Assembly (NCBI GenBank): GCA_021399445.1
Contig: JAJTUQ010000001.1
Span: 5,704,001-5,768,000 of the forward strand
Direction of reading: 5' to 3'
From: Xylogone sp. PMI_703
Taxonomy: Eukaryota > Ascomycota > Leotiomycetes
DNA length: 64,000 nt
Part shown: one piece after another, positions 33,635 through 44,076 of the stretch
Layout of the letters: each line of letters begins with the position of its first letter
Numbering within the stretch: the stretch's first letter is position 1
Notes under the pieces: generated by a model
What the model saw: the letters and a program-made list of their open reading frames with translations, nothing else
Databases searched by the model: none
What the model was told of the DNA's origin: nothing
Made by a program: the position numbers and the translations under genes

Positions 33635-34401
33635 ATGGCAGACGGACGTGAGCCAATCCAACTTTCTTTATCTCATTTGTCCCTTAGAATCATGATTTGA
33701 CAGGGAAAATACATATCGATTGGATGGTTGCTGACAGATTTGCCAAAGTGAACCCTCAGCGCACAGCCCGTGTAGCAGATTTGCTCGCCGATTTCCAGAA
33801 TCTTCAGTTTTACATTGCATCTGCGCCCAATACTCCACCAGATCAAGATGACTATTACACCGACGGCTGGACCACACTTCGACAGTGCTACTACGACGGC
33901 CAGCACATCTTAAATTGTGCGGAGGATATCCAAGTTCCAGCAGTACGAGGGGGTGCTGAAGAGCAAAAGAAGGCCGAATTGGAGCAGTAGGTTATCTAGG
34001 GAAAAGAGGAAGTCATGAAGGGCAGCAGTGATTAATCAGCAGGCAGGGTCTTACTTGATGCTTATGCACGAAGACACGAAGCACAGAAAATATATTTGCG
34101 CCAAGTTGTTGCACAGCAATGGATTGGATGGAGAGATAATGTTCTCCAAGGTCAGAGGCCACATGCTGGAGTTATGGACCGATTGAATGCGTATGACGAA
34201 GCTCTGAGAGCTGTCAGTAATTTTATGCCGTGAGATATTGCAACTAGCTTTCTAACCACGTTTTAACAGGAGCTCGCTGCGATTAACGATGACACCGTAT
34301 ATGCGCAGATGAGAACATCTGATTACCAGGCGGGACGCTGGACTCTCGAAGATCCAACTCTACGACAGGTGCAGAGGTGGCTTCGAAATAGGCAACCCTG
34401 A
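33635..34401 (+). CDS. Unrecognised 197-aa helical protein
   Basis: Four exons, 33635-33647, 33704-33986, 34047-34212 and 34270-34401, join in phase. The model rests on consistent phases, ordinary donors (GTGAGC, GTAGGT, GTCAGT) and CAG acceptors, and a TGA after RWLRNRQP. I do not recognise the family. The protein is soluble and mostly helical in appearance: KIHIDWMVADRFAKVNPQR, LLDAYARRHEAQKIYLRQVV, VMDRLNAYDEALRAELAAIN, LEDPTLRQVQRWLRNRQP. There is no signal peptide, membrane segment or Cys/His metal motif. Tryptophan is rather frequent. It may be a lineage-restricted gene. The first exon is only 13 nt, so the N-terminus (MADGR) is the least certain part. Confidence 0.6.
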
Positions 34402-34994
34402 GAGATGAAGGCTTTGATGAAGGCACGAGACAGATGACGACGATCACGCTGATGATAATGCGTCCAATTGTATCAAAAAGATACTACACGAGAATGAAAT
34501 GAGGGCTGGAACAGGTCAGGACACACGGATATAACACTTTTCCCTTTTTCGGTCCTGGAGACTTGAGGCAGTCGGGAGGCTCATTGTATTACGCAGTATG
34601 CCTGGCGCATTTGTCTGTATTTACTGTATCTAATAGATAATCCCATCATAGGACACCATGGGAGCATAGTTTCTCTTTTTAGCGTAGTTTACTCAGATAA
34701 TACGGAAATGATGCAGCTAATTTGAGACATTGCAACGGTCCTTGCCACATGGCCTAAATACAATAGTATATGCACTGCAACCGTTGATGTGACGACATGC
34801 CATCACTAGAGAAACAATAAATGATTTAGTGAGACAATGCAGTAGTCTAATTACAAACTTAACCAATGGTTGCTTCAAACATGCTACCGATCTCGGTGAC
34901 GCATTAGCTGCTCCTATCTCATTACTAAGACCATAAGGCCCAGATGCAAGAAACTGGATAACGAAATCAATGAGCTACACGTCTAACTTTTGCA
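34402..34994. other. Convergent intergenic gap
   Basis: 593 nt with two 3' ends; no other feature recognised. Confidence 0.5.
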
Positions 34995-35573
34995 TTACCT
35001 CTTGCTCTGCACACACAGTGCAATCCCAGAAAGAGACAATACCATTCCAATCCATGTATCTAGTAATGAAGGTTAGAATAAAGATGCTCATCAAAACGAA
35101 CCAGACTTACCACGACTGATGACCTTCCTCTCTACCCACCAATCCCCGAGAACAGTAAACAAGAAAGCTAAAGAGTTCGTAATGGGGACGGTCAAACTCA
35201 ACTCTAGTAACACTGGTCACACACTGCTAATAAAAAGGGGTTGATGCAAGAACTACCAAAACTTACCCGCCTGCCCAATCAACAAGAAGAACCAGATACT
35301 ACCCGTTAAGTTGATTACGAGAGGAATAGCATATCTAGGGTTTCTAAGCAAGTCGATTACACCAAAAAAAGGGCCGTACAGCCTGGACTTCCACCAGCTG
35401 TTCTTCACAGCCGGAGACGAGAGGATCGGGTGCTCCGGCGGAGTATGCGTCCTGGCGGCTGCGCGAATGAAGGGCGTTGTGAATCCCCAGGCAAGGCCAA
35501 TGATCAAGAATCCGAGTACATAACGAAAAATCGAAGGATTAGCTTCAGGAGGTGGAGGCGGTTGGGCGTCCAT
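34995..35573 (-). CDS. TMEM234-family small membrane protein
   Basis: Minus-strand exons 35573-35267, 35203-35111 and 35059-34995 give 154 aa. About four hydrophobic helices are visible: FRYVLGFLIIGLAWGFTTPF, AIPLVINLTGSIWFFLLIG, LTVPITNSLAFLFTVLGDWW and WIGMVLSLSGIALCVQ. The block GLAWGFTTPFIRAAA, the NLTGSIWFFLLIGQA turn and LTVPITNSLAFLFT, then GDWWVERK and DTWIGM, are the TMEM234 pattern, a single four-helix half of the drug/metabolite transporter (EamA) fold. A dibasic-like end (QSKR) follows the last helix. The substrate is unknown. It is head-to-head with the C2-domain gene. Confidence 0.88.
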
Positions 35574-36555
35574 TGCGGATGTTTGTAGAGGATTCCCGTC
35601 TGGAGCTGACGTCGACTCTCTCGGCCAGTAGCAATCAATAGATGCAGGGGAAGGCGATCAACCCCCAGCTTTTCCCAGCCGAGTTGTTTTCATCACGTGA
35701 CACGAGAGGCCTACCTGTTCGAGCTGTGTACAGCCTTGCTCGCCTTGCTCTGAGGGAAAATAGATGTTTGCTGCAGGTACGACGAACTAGGGCGCGATCA
35801 ACCAAGAACGGGTACCCACCGCTGAGATGATTGGCATCTCCCCCTAATGCAGATACTGGCCGTATTGCAGCTCTTCGCGTTTAGATTGCTTCAAGGCCAT
35901 AGGGTTGGGCGAGGCTGGGCGCACCCCGGCCGTGCAGTGTCTGGAAGCGTGGACTGTGCGCGCCACCATCCCTGCCAAAACAAGCTCCCTCGCAGCGATA
36001 CATCTTGCCGATCGGGGGGTAAAAATAAGAACTGAAAAAAGAAAAGCGATAAACATCCCATATGCCATAAACACTCTATCGTCAATGCGTGGACATGACA
36101 ATGTCCAAATCCTCATTTCTCAAAAGGTTCACTCAGTAGCAGTACCACCGTGCTCGAGCTTGCCCGCCCTACAGCGAATTTCCCATGACGCGCTGAACAT
36201 AGATCGGTTGGCGGAGTTACCCCCCTGCCTCGCCAATCGCCCAGCCCTCCAGTTTCGACATCACAGCCACCCGCATTATGTAGCGCGAGTACGTCGTAGG
36301 TGCACTCTGGCTCCGTAGTAACCATAGCATTTGCTCCCTGAGGTCTCCATCGAACTTTCTTTCCATTCTCCATCTCCATCATTGTTTCGTTCGTTCATTC
36401 ATTCGCTCATTCGTTCTTCAATTCTGCCACTACCATAGAAAGAATAGCTCTGCTTCACTGGCAATGGTCATATAGAGCCTCGTTACCGTTGCACACCCAT
36501 CCGTTGTTGAGTACGCGGCCGCCATTTGTACAATTGATCCGGCTCGTCCTTCACC
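35574..36555. promoter_or_regulatory. Divergent promoter TMEM234-like/INN1 with CACGTG
   Basis: 982 nt. TCACGTGA lies at 35693-35700, about 120 nt upstream of the TMEM234-like start. Nearer INN1 is a TTCG/TTCA tetranucleotide-rich run at about 36385-36417. No gene seen. Confidence 0.5.
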
Positions 36556-39450
36556 ATGTCTACCAAAATGAAATCTAGCCTCCTCAATGGAGTGCATACG
36601 GCTGGAATCTATGCAGATATGACTGTCGATGGACCTGAGATCGGGACGCTTGTCGTTATCGTTGATCGAGCAAAGAACCTGCCTAACCGGAAGAGCATAG
36701 GGAAGCAAGATCCATATTGTGCGGCCCGGCTGGGGAAGGAAGCAAAGAAGACCGAGACGGACCGTAGAGGTGGACAGACACCCAGATGGTAGGTGGTCTC
36801 ATACTCACTATGTATTCTCCAAATGCATCCATCTAACTTATAGCCATATAGGGACCAAGAACTTCGCTTTACCGTCCATGATTCCCCTGATTACTACCAG
36901 TTGAAAGTCTCCGTGTTCAACGACGACAAACGTACAGATTTGATCGGCGAGACCTGGATCAATCTCAAGGAAGTTGTAGTTCCTGGCGGTGGCCAGAATG
37001 ACCTATGGCACAACTTGAGTTGCAAGGGCAAGTATGCCGGCGAGATCCGTATCGAGATCACCTACTATGATACCAGGCCAAAACCGGAGAGAACGGAAAA
37101 GGTGAAGCAGGTGCAGATTGCTTCAACTCCCTCCAATATTCAAGAAACAGCCCAGCGAGAAGCTGTCGGTGGACCACGACAACTCAAACCGGTGAAGAGA
37201 CGGCCCTTACCTTCTGACCCTGTCAATGGGACCGTACCTCCAGCAGCAGTACCTGACCACGCCCAGCCTTCAACACAATACCAGACCCAATCATATGTGT
37301 CAAACCAACCACCGCAGCAGCTGGAATACCACCAACCACTACAATCCCGTTACTCTGAGCCTCAAAGTTATCGGACTAACCCAAATACTCCCGCTGCATA
37401 TAGCACACCGCAGCATTTCACTGGGCAACCATCGGCACCACCAGTATCTAATGATAGATATGAGACTTACGATAATACTACAAATAATGATTATATGCCT
37501 ACGAATAACACTGCGGTTTATCGACGCCAATTCGAGGAGCCGATTGATCCTCGCGGTCGATATAATCCTCAGGAGTTTAGTTACGAACAATCACGACCTA
37601 ATGATTTTGAACCACCACTTAGTCCGGGAGGCCCACCGCCTCTCCCTCCAGCACATGGAGGCAGGCGTGCGCTCCCAGCACCATCGATGACGAGCTACGA
37701 TTATCCACCCTCTCCAAATGGGTATCAGCCGCCAAATACTGGGCTATATAGCCCATATGACAGATACGACAATGTCCAGCAGGATGTTTATAATAGACCT
37801 CCATTGGATTTCCCACCGCAGAATTCTTACCATGCGCCTGCGCCTTTGGATGGCGGTGATGAGCGGTCGAGATCCTCGAACAACCAAATTGTTTATCAAC
37901 AGCCCCAACCCAGACATCACTCCTACGATACCGGGTATCGTGGTGACGTGGGTGCCTTACAAGCCACAGTCGAAGACGCTCCTCCATCTCCGGTGCCGTT
38001 CGAGAATTCCAGACCTGTGGAGAAGCCGTCGCGTAACTCTCAATTTGAAGATCACCGGTACGATGAAGTATCAGCCCCGGCTCCACTTAATCTTAGCAGT
38101 AGAGGAAGCTTCAACTCGGGCAATGCACCATCCTCATTCGCTTCAAACAGCTACAATTCGAGTGCCGCAAACGGTTACACACCTACGGAATCCTCTTCAT
38201 CATTCAGGGAGTCTTACTCTGAGAGACCGGTTTCATCTCGATCATCATACAGCATACCTCAACAACAGGCCCGTCCAGCAGAAGATGAGCAGCTCTCTAG
38301 ATCCCCGGGAGGTTACGGTGTACCTGCTATACCACCATCCCTTGTGCCTGGTATGGACGCCCAACTTGCTCAAGAGATTTCAGAGCGACTGTATACCGAA
38401 AAGCGCACAAGTTATGCTCAAGGGGCAGGCTCAGCCCGTGGCAGATATTCTGAGCCATCACAATATCAACCCACGCGACCCCTTGCTCTTCCTTACCATG
38501 AACCTGAGCAACAGCCATATGTCTCGGCTGCGGATGAGCGGGCAATGGTTCTCGTGAAGCCTAGAGCGATATCGCCGGACCCGAGAACCCCGGCAAGGAA
38601 ACCAGTTAGTCCATCGCCTGGACGTTCTCCAACTGATGCTCGAAGACTGTCGGGAGTTCCATTTGGTCCTGACTCTTACAATGCTTTCAATCCATCTGTG
38701 GCATCAGAACAGTACGGCTCGTCGAATGCTGATCCAGATGCTAAGATTATTACGCATGATGGGAGGGAAGTAGACCCGAGCGACCATATTCCGGAATCCA
38801 ATTATGCACCACTGCACGAAACTAAAGGCCCCAAATATGCGTCACAGTTACCAGACCGGAACTATCGTCCTCCGCCTCCTGTTGCGGCGCAGCCAGCCCC
38901 TGTAGTGGCTCGAAGGCCCTTGAAAGTTGCTCCACGGCCACAATCAATGATTGTCGCAAGCCCGACTTATACAGCTGGGACAGCACAGGATCCGTCAACT
39001 CCACCAACAGGTCGTAATCGCTTACAGAAGCGTATGTCAACTCAGCCTGCACCACAGTCCAGTCCTTTGGCTCCTTTAACATCTTACCAAGACAACAGCT
39101 ACATACCACGTGGCCGACCCAGGTCTAGCACTGGTGATTACCACCAGAATGAGAATTATGTGCCCAGCTCGGCTTACGGAAGTAGCCCTGGATATGGTGG
39201 CAGTCCTGGTTACGGCGGAAGTCCCGGTTACGGTGGCAGTCCCGGCTATGGAGGCAGCCCTGGATATGCCGGGAGCCACGGTTACGGTAACAGTCCAGGG
39301 TACAGAGGCGGCGCCGGACCACCAATCCCAGCCAAGGTGCCGTTAGCTCTGCCCGCGCCTCCTCAATATGACTCTGAGTCTTGGGCATTGGTAGAAGAGA
39401 TGAAGAGTATCGATATAGGAACTGGAAGAGGAAGAAGAAGGGCATACTGA
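36556..39450 (+). CDS. INN1: C2-domain cytokinesis protein (Inn1/Fic1-like)
   Basis: Two exons, 36556-36788 and 36852-39450, give 943 aa. A single N-terminal C2 domain (about residues 20-140) includes GTLVVIVDRAKNLPNRKSIGKQDPYCAARLG, read in parts, WDQELRFTVHDSP, KVSVFNDDKRTDLIGETWINL and GKYAGEIRIEITYYD. The remainder is long, disordered, Pro/Tyr/Ser-rich, with PxxP motifs (PPPLPPAHGGRRALPAP, PPIPAKVPLALPAPP) suited to SH3 partners such as Hof1/Cdc15 and Cyk3. This layout is that of Inn1/Fic1, which couple ring constriction to septum formation. Near the C-terminus (853-897) is a GYGGSP hexapeptide repeat. Its 943 aa is about twice the length of the yeast proteins, as is common in filamentous fungi. 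The symbol is by architecture. Confidence 0.85.
39175..39309 (+). repeat. In-frame 18-bp tandem repeat (GYGGSP)
   Basis: About seven copies of an 18-nt unit inside INN1, encoding GYGGSP and variants (GYAGSH, GYGNSP). Synonymous differences between copies show that the repeat is not brand new. Length variation among strains is likely. Confidence 0.9.
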
Positions 39451-41151
39451 AAGGTGATGTGAGGATTTATTTTCTTTTTAAAAAATTGTCTGTTAGAGTA
39501 TTTTGGGGAGCATCTGATTTCTTCTTCTTTATCTCGCTTTAAGCTTTATATCTGGACTGTATTTGGGACTGGTTCTGATTACGGTTCGACTTCACATGTA
39601 TGAGATGGGCCGCTGGGTATACGGAATGATGAGGGCCAGCTTTGTGGGTTGGGTACGATTTGGGTTTGGAAAAAGGGGTACTTTGGCACAGCGCATTCCA
39701 ATGGAGGAAAAAGCAAAGGCGAAAATCCTAAATAACCTTATTGTGGAATGTAATTTCAGTTTGAATTAGAAATATTCAGCTGCTTCTTGCTTCGTTTTGC
39801 TTTGCTTGGTTGTGCGTTGTGGATGAACGAACGGCATCCGACGATCGATATTTCCCTCCATATTGTGGCGATAACCTCAATTACGGCCCCTTGTTCCTGC
39901 ACATAAACTCGGCACCTCGATGTCATTCACACCTTCGGCAGTGATAAAGCCTAACCCCCTCAAGTAAGCAATCGGCGATAGGGTGCTTAGAAGATTGCCC
40001 AATTACTGGTCCCTGGAGATGTGTGGGGATGCACAATACACCTACATAGGGCTGAAGGCTACTTGGCAGCTGAGCCGCCAGGGGAGGGGTAAGCTGCACC
40101 AGTTAAACCAAGAAGAAAACGAATGCCATCACTGCCCTGAATATTCCTATATTTATCAACCACCCCTGAGAGCGTTGCATTGCAGGTTCGATATCACATC
40201 GGCAATTCGTTTAATACAGCAGATGATAGATTTGCCATCACGGGTGAGCCGCATCGCAAATGGGATGTGAACTCTGGAGACACGGAGTATTACCGTATTC
40301 ACACACAGCGCCACTGCTACATGGTAGAACTAACTCACTGGGGTTTTTTGTTTGCTTTTCCTTCTTTTCCCCTATAGTGGCTGAATGCACCCCAGCTTTG
40401 AGCTGCTATGAGGATTTTTCGCCATCTGCTTATCACTCGTCACAAATTTGTGGTTAGTGGTTTGTGATTGTTTCGATGTGGGGTTTTCATGGGGGCTGAC
40501 GGTTTGTGACGGTTGAGACTACTGCAACCATTGTACATGACAGTTCACCACGGGAAACGGTCCGAATTGCGGCAGGGCCGTTACAGGAGGGGAATGTTTG
40601 TGGCAAAGGGGCGGGATACACCTGTGAGCTGTTTTGTTGTTTGACACCGTTATTTGCTTATTTGAAAAAGGCATGGCGAGGTTTCAGCAGTGTTTGCTCT
40701 TTTCAGATGGAAGAGGTTTGTAAGCGTAGAGGGTAGAGCGATCAACTGTTAAGGCAAAGAGGCAGAGTTTGTACTAGCGTGCTTTGTGGTATGTGCAATC
40801 AGAATGGGGAATGCTGACCTGAGCAAAAGAAAGGTAAATCGTCTGGTAAGGTGACCAGTAATGTAATACTGTATAGAAAGCAGTATGCAGTCTCGCAGTA
40901 TCATTGCAATAGCAGACGATGATAATGCATCGCAAGGTTAAGGATGGGCGGCTTACGCAAAGCAGACCTGCTATTAGATGATTGGCTACTGATGGGCATT
41001 GATGGTCTCGGTTAGTGGCTAGCCTATCAAGCCGCAAGCTCGGTCCCTGCCAGCCTTGCGATTATCTCGAACTTTTTTTCTGTGTCGTCTATCTTCAATC
41101 TCAACCTCTTCCATTGACAACCGCAATTGCTGTTGCTGTCCTACATTCGTA
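39451..41151. other. 1.7-kb gene-free stretch between INN1 and UTP15
   Basis: INN1 3' end and UTP15 promoter. It contains a 12-bp palindrome CACAAATTTGTG (40441-40452) followed by several TTTGTG copies. Short frames show no recognisable protein; I see no tRNA. Confidence 0.55.
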
Positions 41152-42756
41152 ATGGCTGCACCCGTGGAAAGGCTTCAGCAGGTGAAACTGCCCACTGGGC
41201 CTTCACCCATCACTCCTGAAAAGCTTTACTGGAAGACCTTCCGATCGCAACAACTTATTCCTTCTCCCTCTAACTACCCTATCACGCATATCTCCTTCCC
41301 ACCTCCACCAAGCAATCCTCAGTTACCTTATACAAATGATTACTTTGTAGTCACAACTGGTACCCGAGTCCAGATATATTCAATTCGAACACGGAAACTT
41401 GTCAAAACCATCACTCGATTCTCAGATATTGCACGCAGTGGAGAGATTCGTCGAGATGGGCGCGTCATGGTTGCAGGCGACGATACTGGGAAAATCCAAG
41501 TCTTCGACGTTAACTCCAGAGCCATTCTGAAAACATGGGAAGAGCACAAGCAGCCTGTCTGGACTACCAAATTTTCTCCAACTGAGTTGACCACACTCAT
41601 GAGTACAAGCGACGATCGCACGGTTCGATTATGGGATTTACCTAGTCAGGAAAGCACAACTACCTTCATTGGACATACCGATTATGTTAGAAGCGGCGCG
41701 TTCATGCCAGGAATGATGTCAAATATGATTATGACCGGTAGTTACGATGAAACCGTGAGACTCTGGGATCCTAGAGCGCCGACTAGAGCGGCAATGGTAT
41801 TCAAGCATGCTGCCCCGATTGAATCTGTGTTGCCAATGCCATCTGGCACTACGGTTCTTGCTTCTGCGGACAACGAAATCTCAATCCTAGACCTTGTTGG
41901 TGGAAAGCCACTACAGATCCTTAAGAGTCATCAAAAAACAGTAACATCTCTGTGCCTGGCTTCAAATGCAACCAGATTGGTCAGTGGAGGTCTAGATGGT
42001 CATATGAAGGTATTTGAGACATCTAGCTGGAATGTCGTAGCTGGATCAAAATACTCGTCGCCAATTTTATCTCTCAGCGTCGTGAGTGCAGGAGCAAATA
42101 GGGAAGATAAGCACTTGGTAGTCGGTATGCAGTCAGGCGTTCTGTCCATCCGGACGAGGCTTTCTGGCCAGCAAAAAATTAAAGAGCGGGAAAGAGCGAA
42201 GGAAATGCAAGCTCTGATAGAGGGGAAATTAGATGAATATGACAAAAAGAACAAGAAAAGAACCAGAGGAATGGAGAGAAGGCTTCGTGGAATAGATTTT
42301 CTTGGTGAAGGGGCAGATGTCATAATTGAGGGCAACGAACGAAGCAAGAGAAAGAAGGAGACTGTTTGGGAGAGAGACCTTCGACAAGGTCAATATTCTC
42401 AGGCGCTCGATGCGGTTTTGGAAAAAGGCTACCCCCCGATTACAGTTCTCACTTTACTAGTTGCGCTGCGACATCGAAGTGCGATGCGTGCAGCATTCCA
42501 AGGGAGAGATGAGGCTACCGTACAGCCAATTTTCAACTGGGTTTCGAAACATATCGTTGATCCTCGCTATACTAGCACGTGTGTTGATGCCGCATTGATC
42601 CTTCTGGATCTCTATACGGAGTATGTTGGCGGTTCTCCCGACTTAGCAAATTGCATAAAGTCATTACACAGTCGTGTTCGAGCTGAAGTTGCGCGGTCAC
42701 AAGCTGCATGCCAGACAAGTGGTATGCTAGAAATGCTCATGGCTAGTGTGCGATGA
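41152..42756 (+). CDS. UTP15: U3 snoRNP/t-UTP protein Utp15
   Basis: One exon of 534 aa. The frame is open from 41056 but the first ATG is 41152, giving MAAPVERLQQVKLP. Seven WD40 blades occupy about residues 35-340 (GKIQVFDVNSRAILKTWEEH, RTVRLWDLPSQESTTTFIGH, ETVRLWDPRAPTRAAMVFKH). A charged linker with KKNKKRTRGMERRLRG follows, then the helical Utp15 C-terminal domain from about 400 (TVWERDLRQGQYSQALDAVL, FNWVSKHIVDPRYTSTCVDAALILLDLY). It belongs to the t-UTP/UtpA subcomplex that starts assembly of the 90S pre-ribosome and supports Pol I transcription in the nucleolus. The C-terminal domain separates it from other WD40 proteins. Confidence 0.95.
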   Translation: MAAPVERLQQVKLPTGPSPITPEKLYWKTFRSQQLIPSPSNYPITHISFPPPPSNPQLPYTNDYFVVTTGTRVQIYSIRTRKLVKTITRFSDIARSGEIRRDGRVMVAGDDTGKIQVFDVNSRAILKTWEEHKQPVWTTKFSPTELTTLMSTSDDRTVRLWDLPSQESTTTFIGHTDYVRSGAFMPGMMSNMIMTGSYDETVRLWDPRAPTRAAMVFKHAAPIESVLPMPSGTTVLASADNEISILDLVGGKPLQILKSHQKTVTSLCLASNATRLVSGGLDGHMKVFETSSWNVVAGSKYSSPILSLSVVSAGANREDKHLVVGMQSGVLSIRTRLSGQQKIKERERAKEMQALIEGKLDEYDKKNKKRTRGMERRLRGIDFLGEGADVIIEGNERSKRKKETVWERDLRQGQYSQALDAVLEKGYPPITVLTLLVALRHRSAMRAAFQGRDEATVQPIFNWVSKHIVDPRYTSTCVDAALILLDLYTEYVGGSPDLANCIKSLHSRVRAEVARSQAACQTSGMLEMLMASVR

Positions 42757-42949
42757 TGCCTTTGGGAATTACCAGTTGACTTGTGCCTACCACGCCCTGC
42801 AGCCTCTCCAACTTCCCCGTCTTATTCTATACGGCCTGTTGTCGACGAAAATCCAAACCGTGATTCCTCTAATTCGCTCCGCGCTAACGGGTCACTGTAT
42901 TATCAATTATCATTATTTGAAATTCCCTCAAACTATTAATTATATTACC

Positions 42950-43637
42950 ATGACGGATGTTCAAGCGCCTCCTCTTTTGCGCGAGATGCACGACTTCGCC
43001 GGTCAAGTAACTCTGACCACAGGCATTGGCTGCATTGGATAAGGATGGGGAAAGGGCAAGCTATAGCTATGTTATTCACACGGCAGAGTGCTGTTATCTT
43101 TGGACGATATCTATCAGTCGAAGCTCCCGGGCGGTCAAATCGATATCCAAGCGAGTGCTGGGGCTTCTAAGCCCTTTTTATTGGTGACTATAATACTTTA
43201 GGCACTCAAGGACAGTCCGCATGGTGGCGTGACCGTTATGCATGGCGATGCTATTTCTTTCACTTCTATAAAGGAATTTGTAGACGCCTACATGGCTAAG
43301 CATAGGGTGTTGGATATGCGTGTAAACAATATCGGCAGATCAGAGCCTAGGTATCAGTTTCCATGTTTGAAGAAATGTGGGACAAGCAAGTGGACGTGAA
43401 ATAAAAATCGGTGTATATAATTAGCCACCTTGTTCTCCCAATAATGGTAGTCAGAGGAAGAATACTCTACAACAAAAGCTGCAATTTTATCCTTTACCCG
43501 AACTATGAGTGTTATGTATGCAAAGAAAGATGTGAGGTTGCTAATACAGCTCCCTTTCGGGCGAGCCCGGAAGCTATATTACTGGGACTGAAATAATTGT
43601 CGATGGTGGCTTCACCCAAAGCACACGGAGAATTTGA
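42950..43637 (+). pseudogene. Decayed short-chain dehydrogenase/reductase (SDR) gene
   Basis: The remains of an SDR are spread over three frames. The start MTDVQAPPLLREMHDFAGQV is followed by TLTTGIGCIG, a damaged Rossmann glycine motif, and an early TAA. Another frame continues with GQAIAMLFTRQSA. After a former intron comes ALKDSPHGGVTVMHGDAISF and FVDAYMAKHRVLDMRVNNIG (the NNxG region). A frame with EMWDKQVDVN stops at once. The end survives as EVANTAPFRASPE and, one frame over, GSYITGTEIIVDGGFTQ, the classic SDR C-terminus. The central part with the Ser-Tyr-x-x-x-Lys active site is missing. Frameshifts, stops and a deletion make it a pseudogene. The copy most likely acted on a small alcohol or ketone substrate; this cannot be told now. 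Confidence 0.85.
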
Positions 43638-44076
43638 GCATATGCAGATCGAGTGGTCAAGGAGGTAATCTAGTCTCTAAAATGCCAACATATAATATGA
43701 ATTTCATGCAGTAAACATTGTAATTCCAGGATTACTCAGCGTATATTGCCTCATTCCCCTCAGTTATGGCTATCTCTAGCCTTGTTAGTCCCCTATTTCA
43801 ACCCCTTAACTTGACAGACAGATTTTATGGCTCTTTGAAATCTATAAGAGACATGTGTATCTCTAGTGCTGGAGCCTCTGGTGTACATAGAGTCATATGT
43901 AACCAAAAACAATTAAACACTCGGGAGAACATTGCAAGGTAAAGTCTTTATCATTGATGGACATAGTCAAGTCCCAAACAAACCTAAAATGAAAATGAGA
44001 ATAGCTACTTGTGGTTAACAGCAACATAAATTACAATATTATTAATGCAAGTGAAATCTAGCGCCGCTAATGACAT
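43638..44076. other. Gap after the pseudogene
   Basis: 439 nt, AT-rich, before the PRP24 stop on the other strand. Nothing recognised. Confidence 0.5.

Noticed and set aside
40180..40205. GGTTCGA-like sequence resembling a tRNA T arm
   Set aside because: The flanking bases do not pair as a T stem and no acceptor or anticodon stem fits around it.
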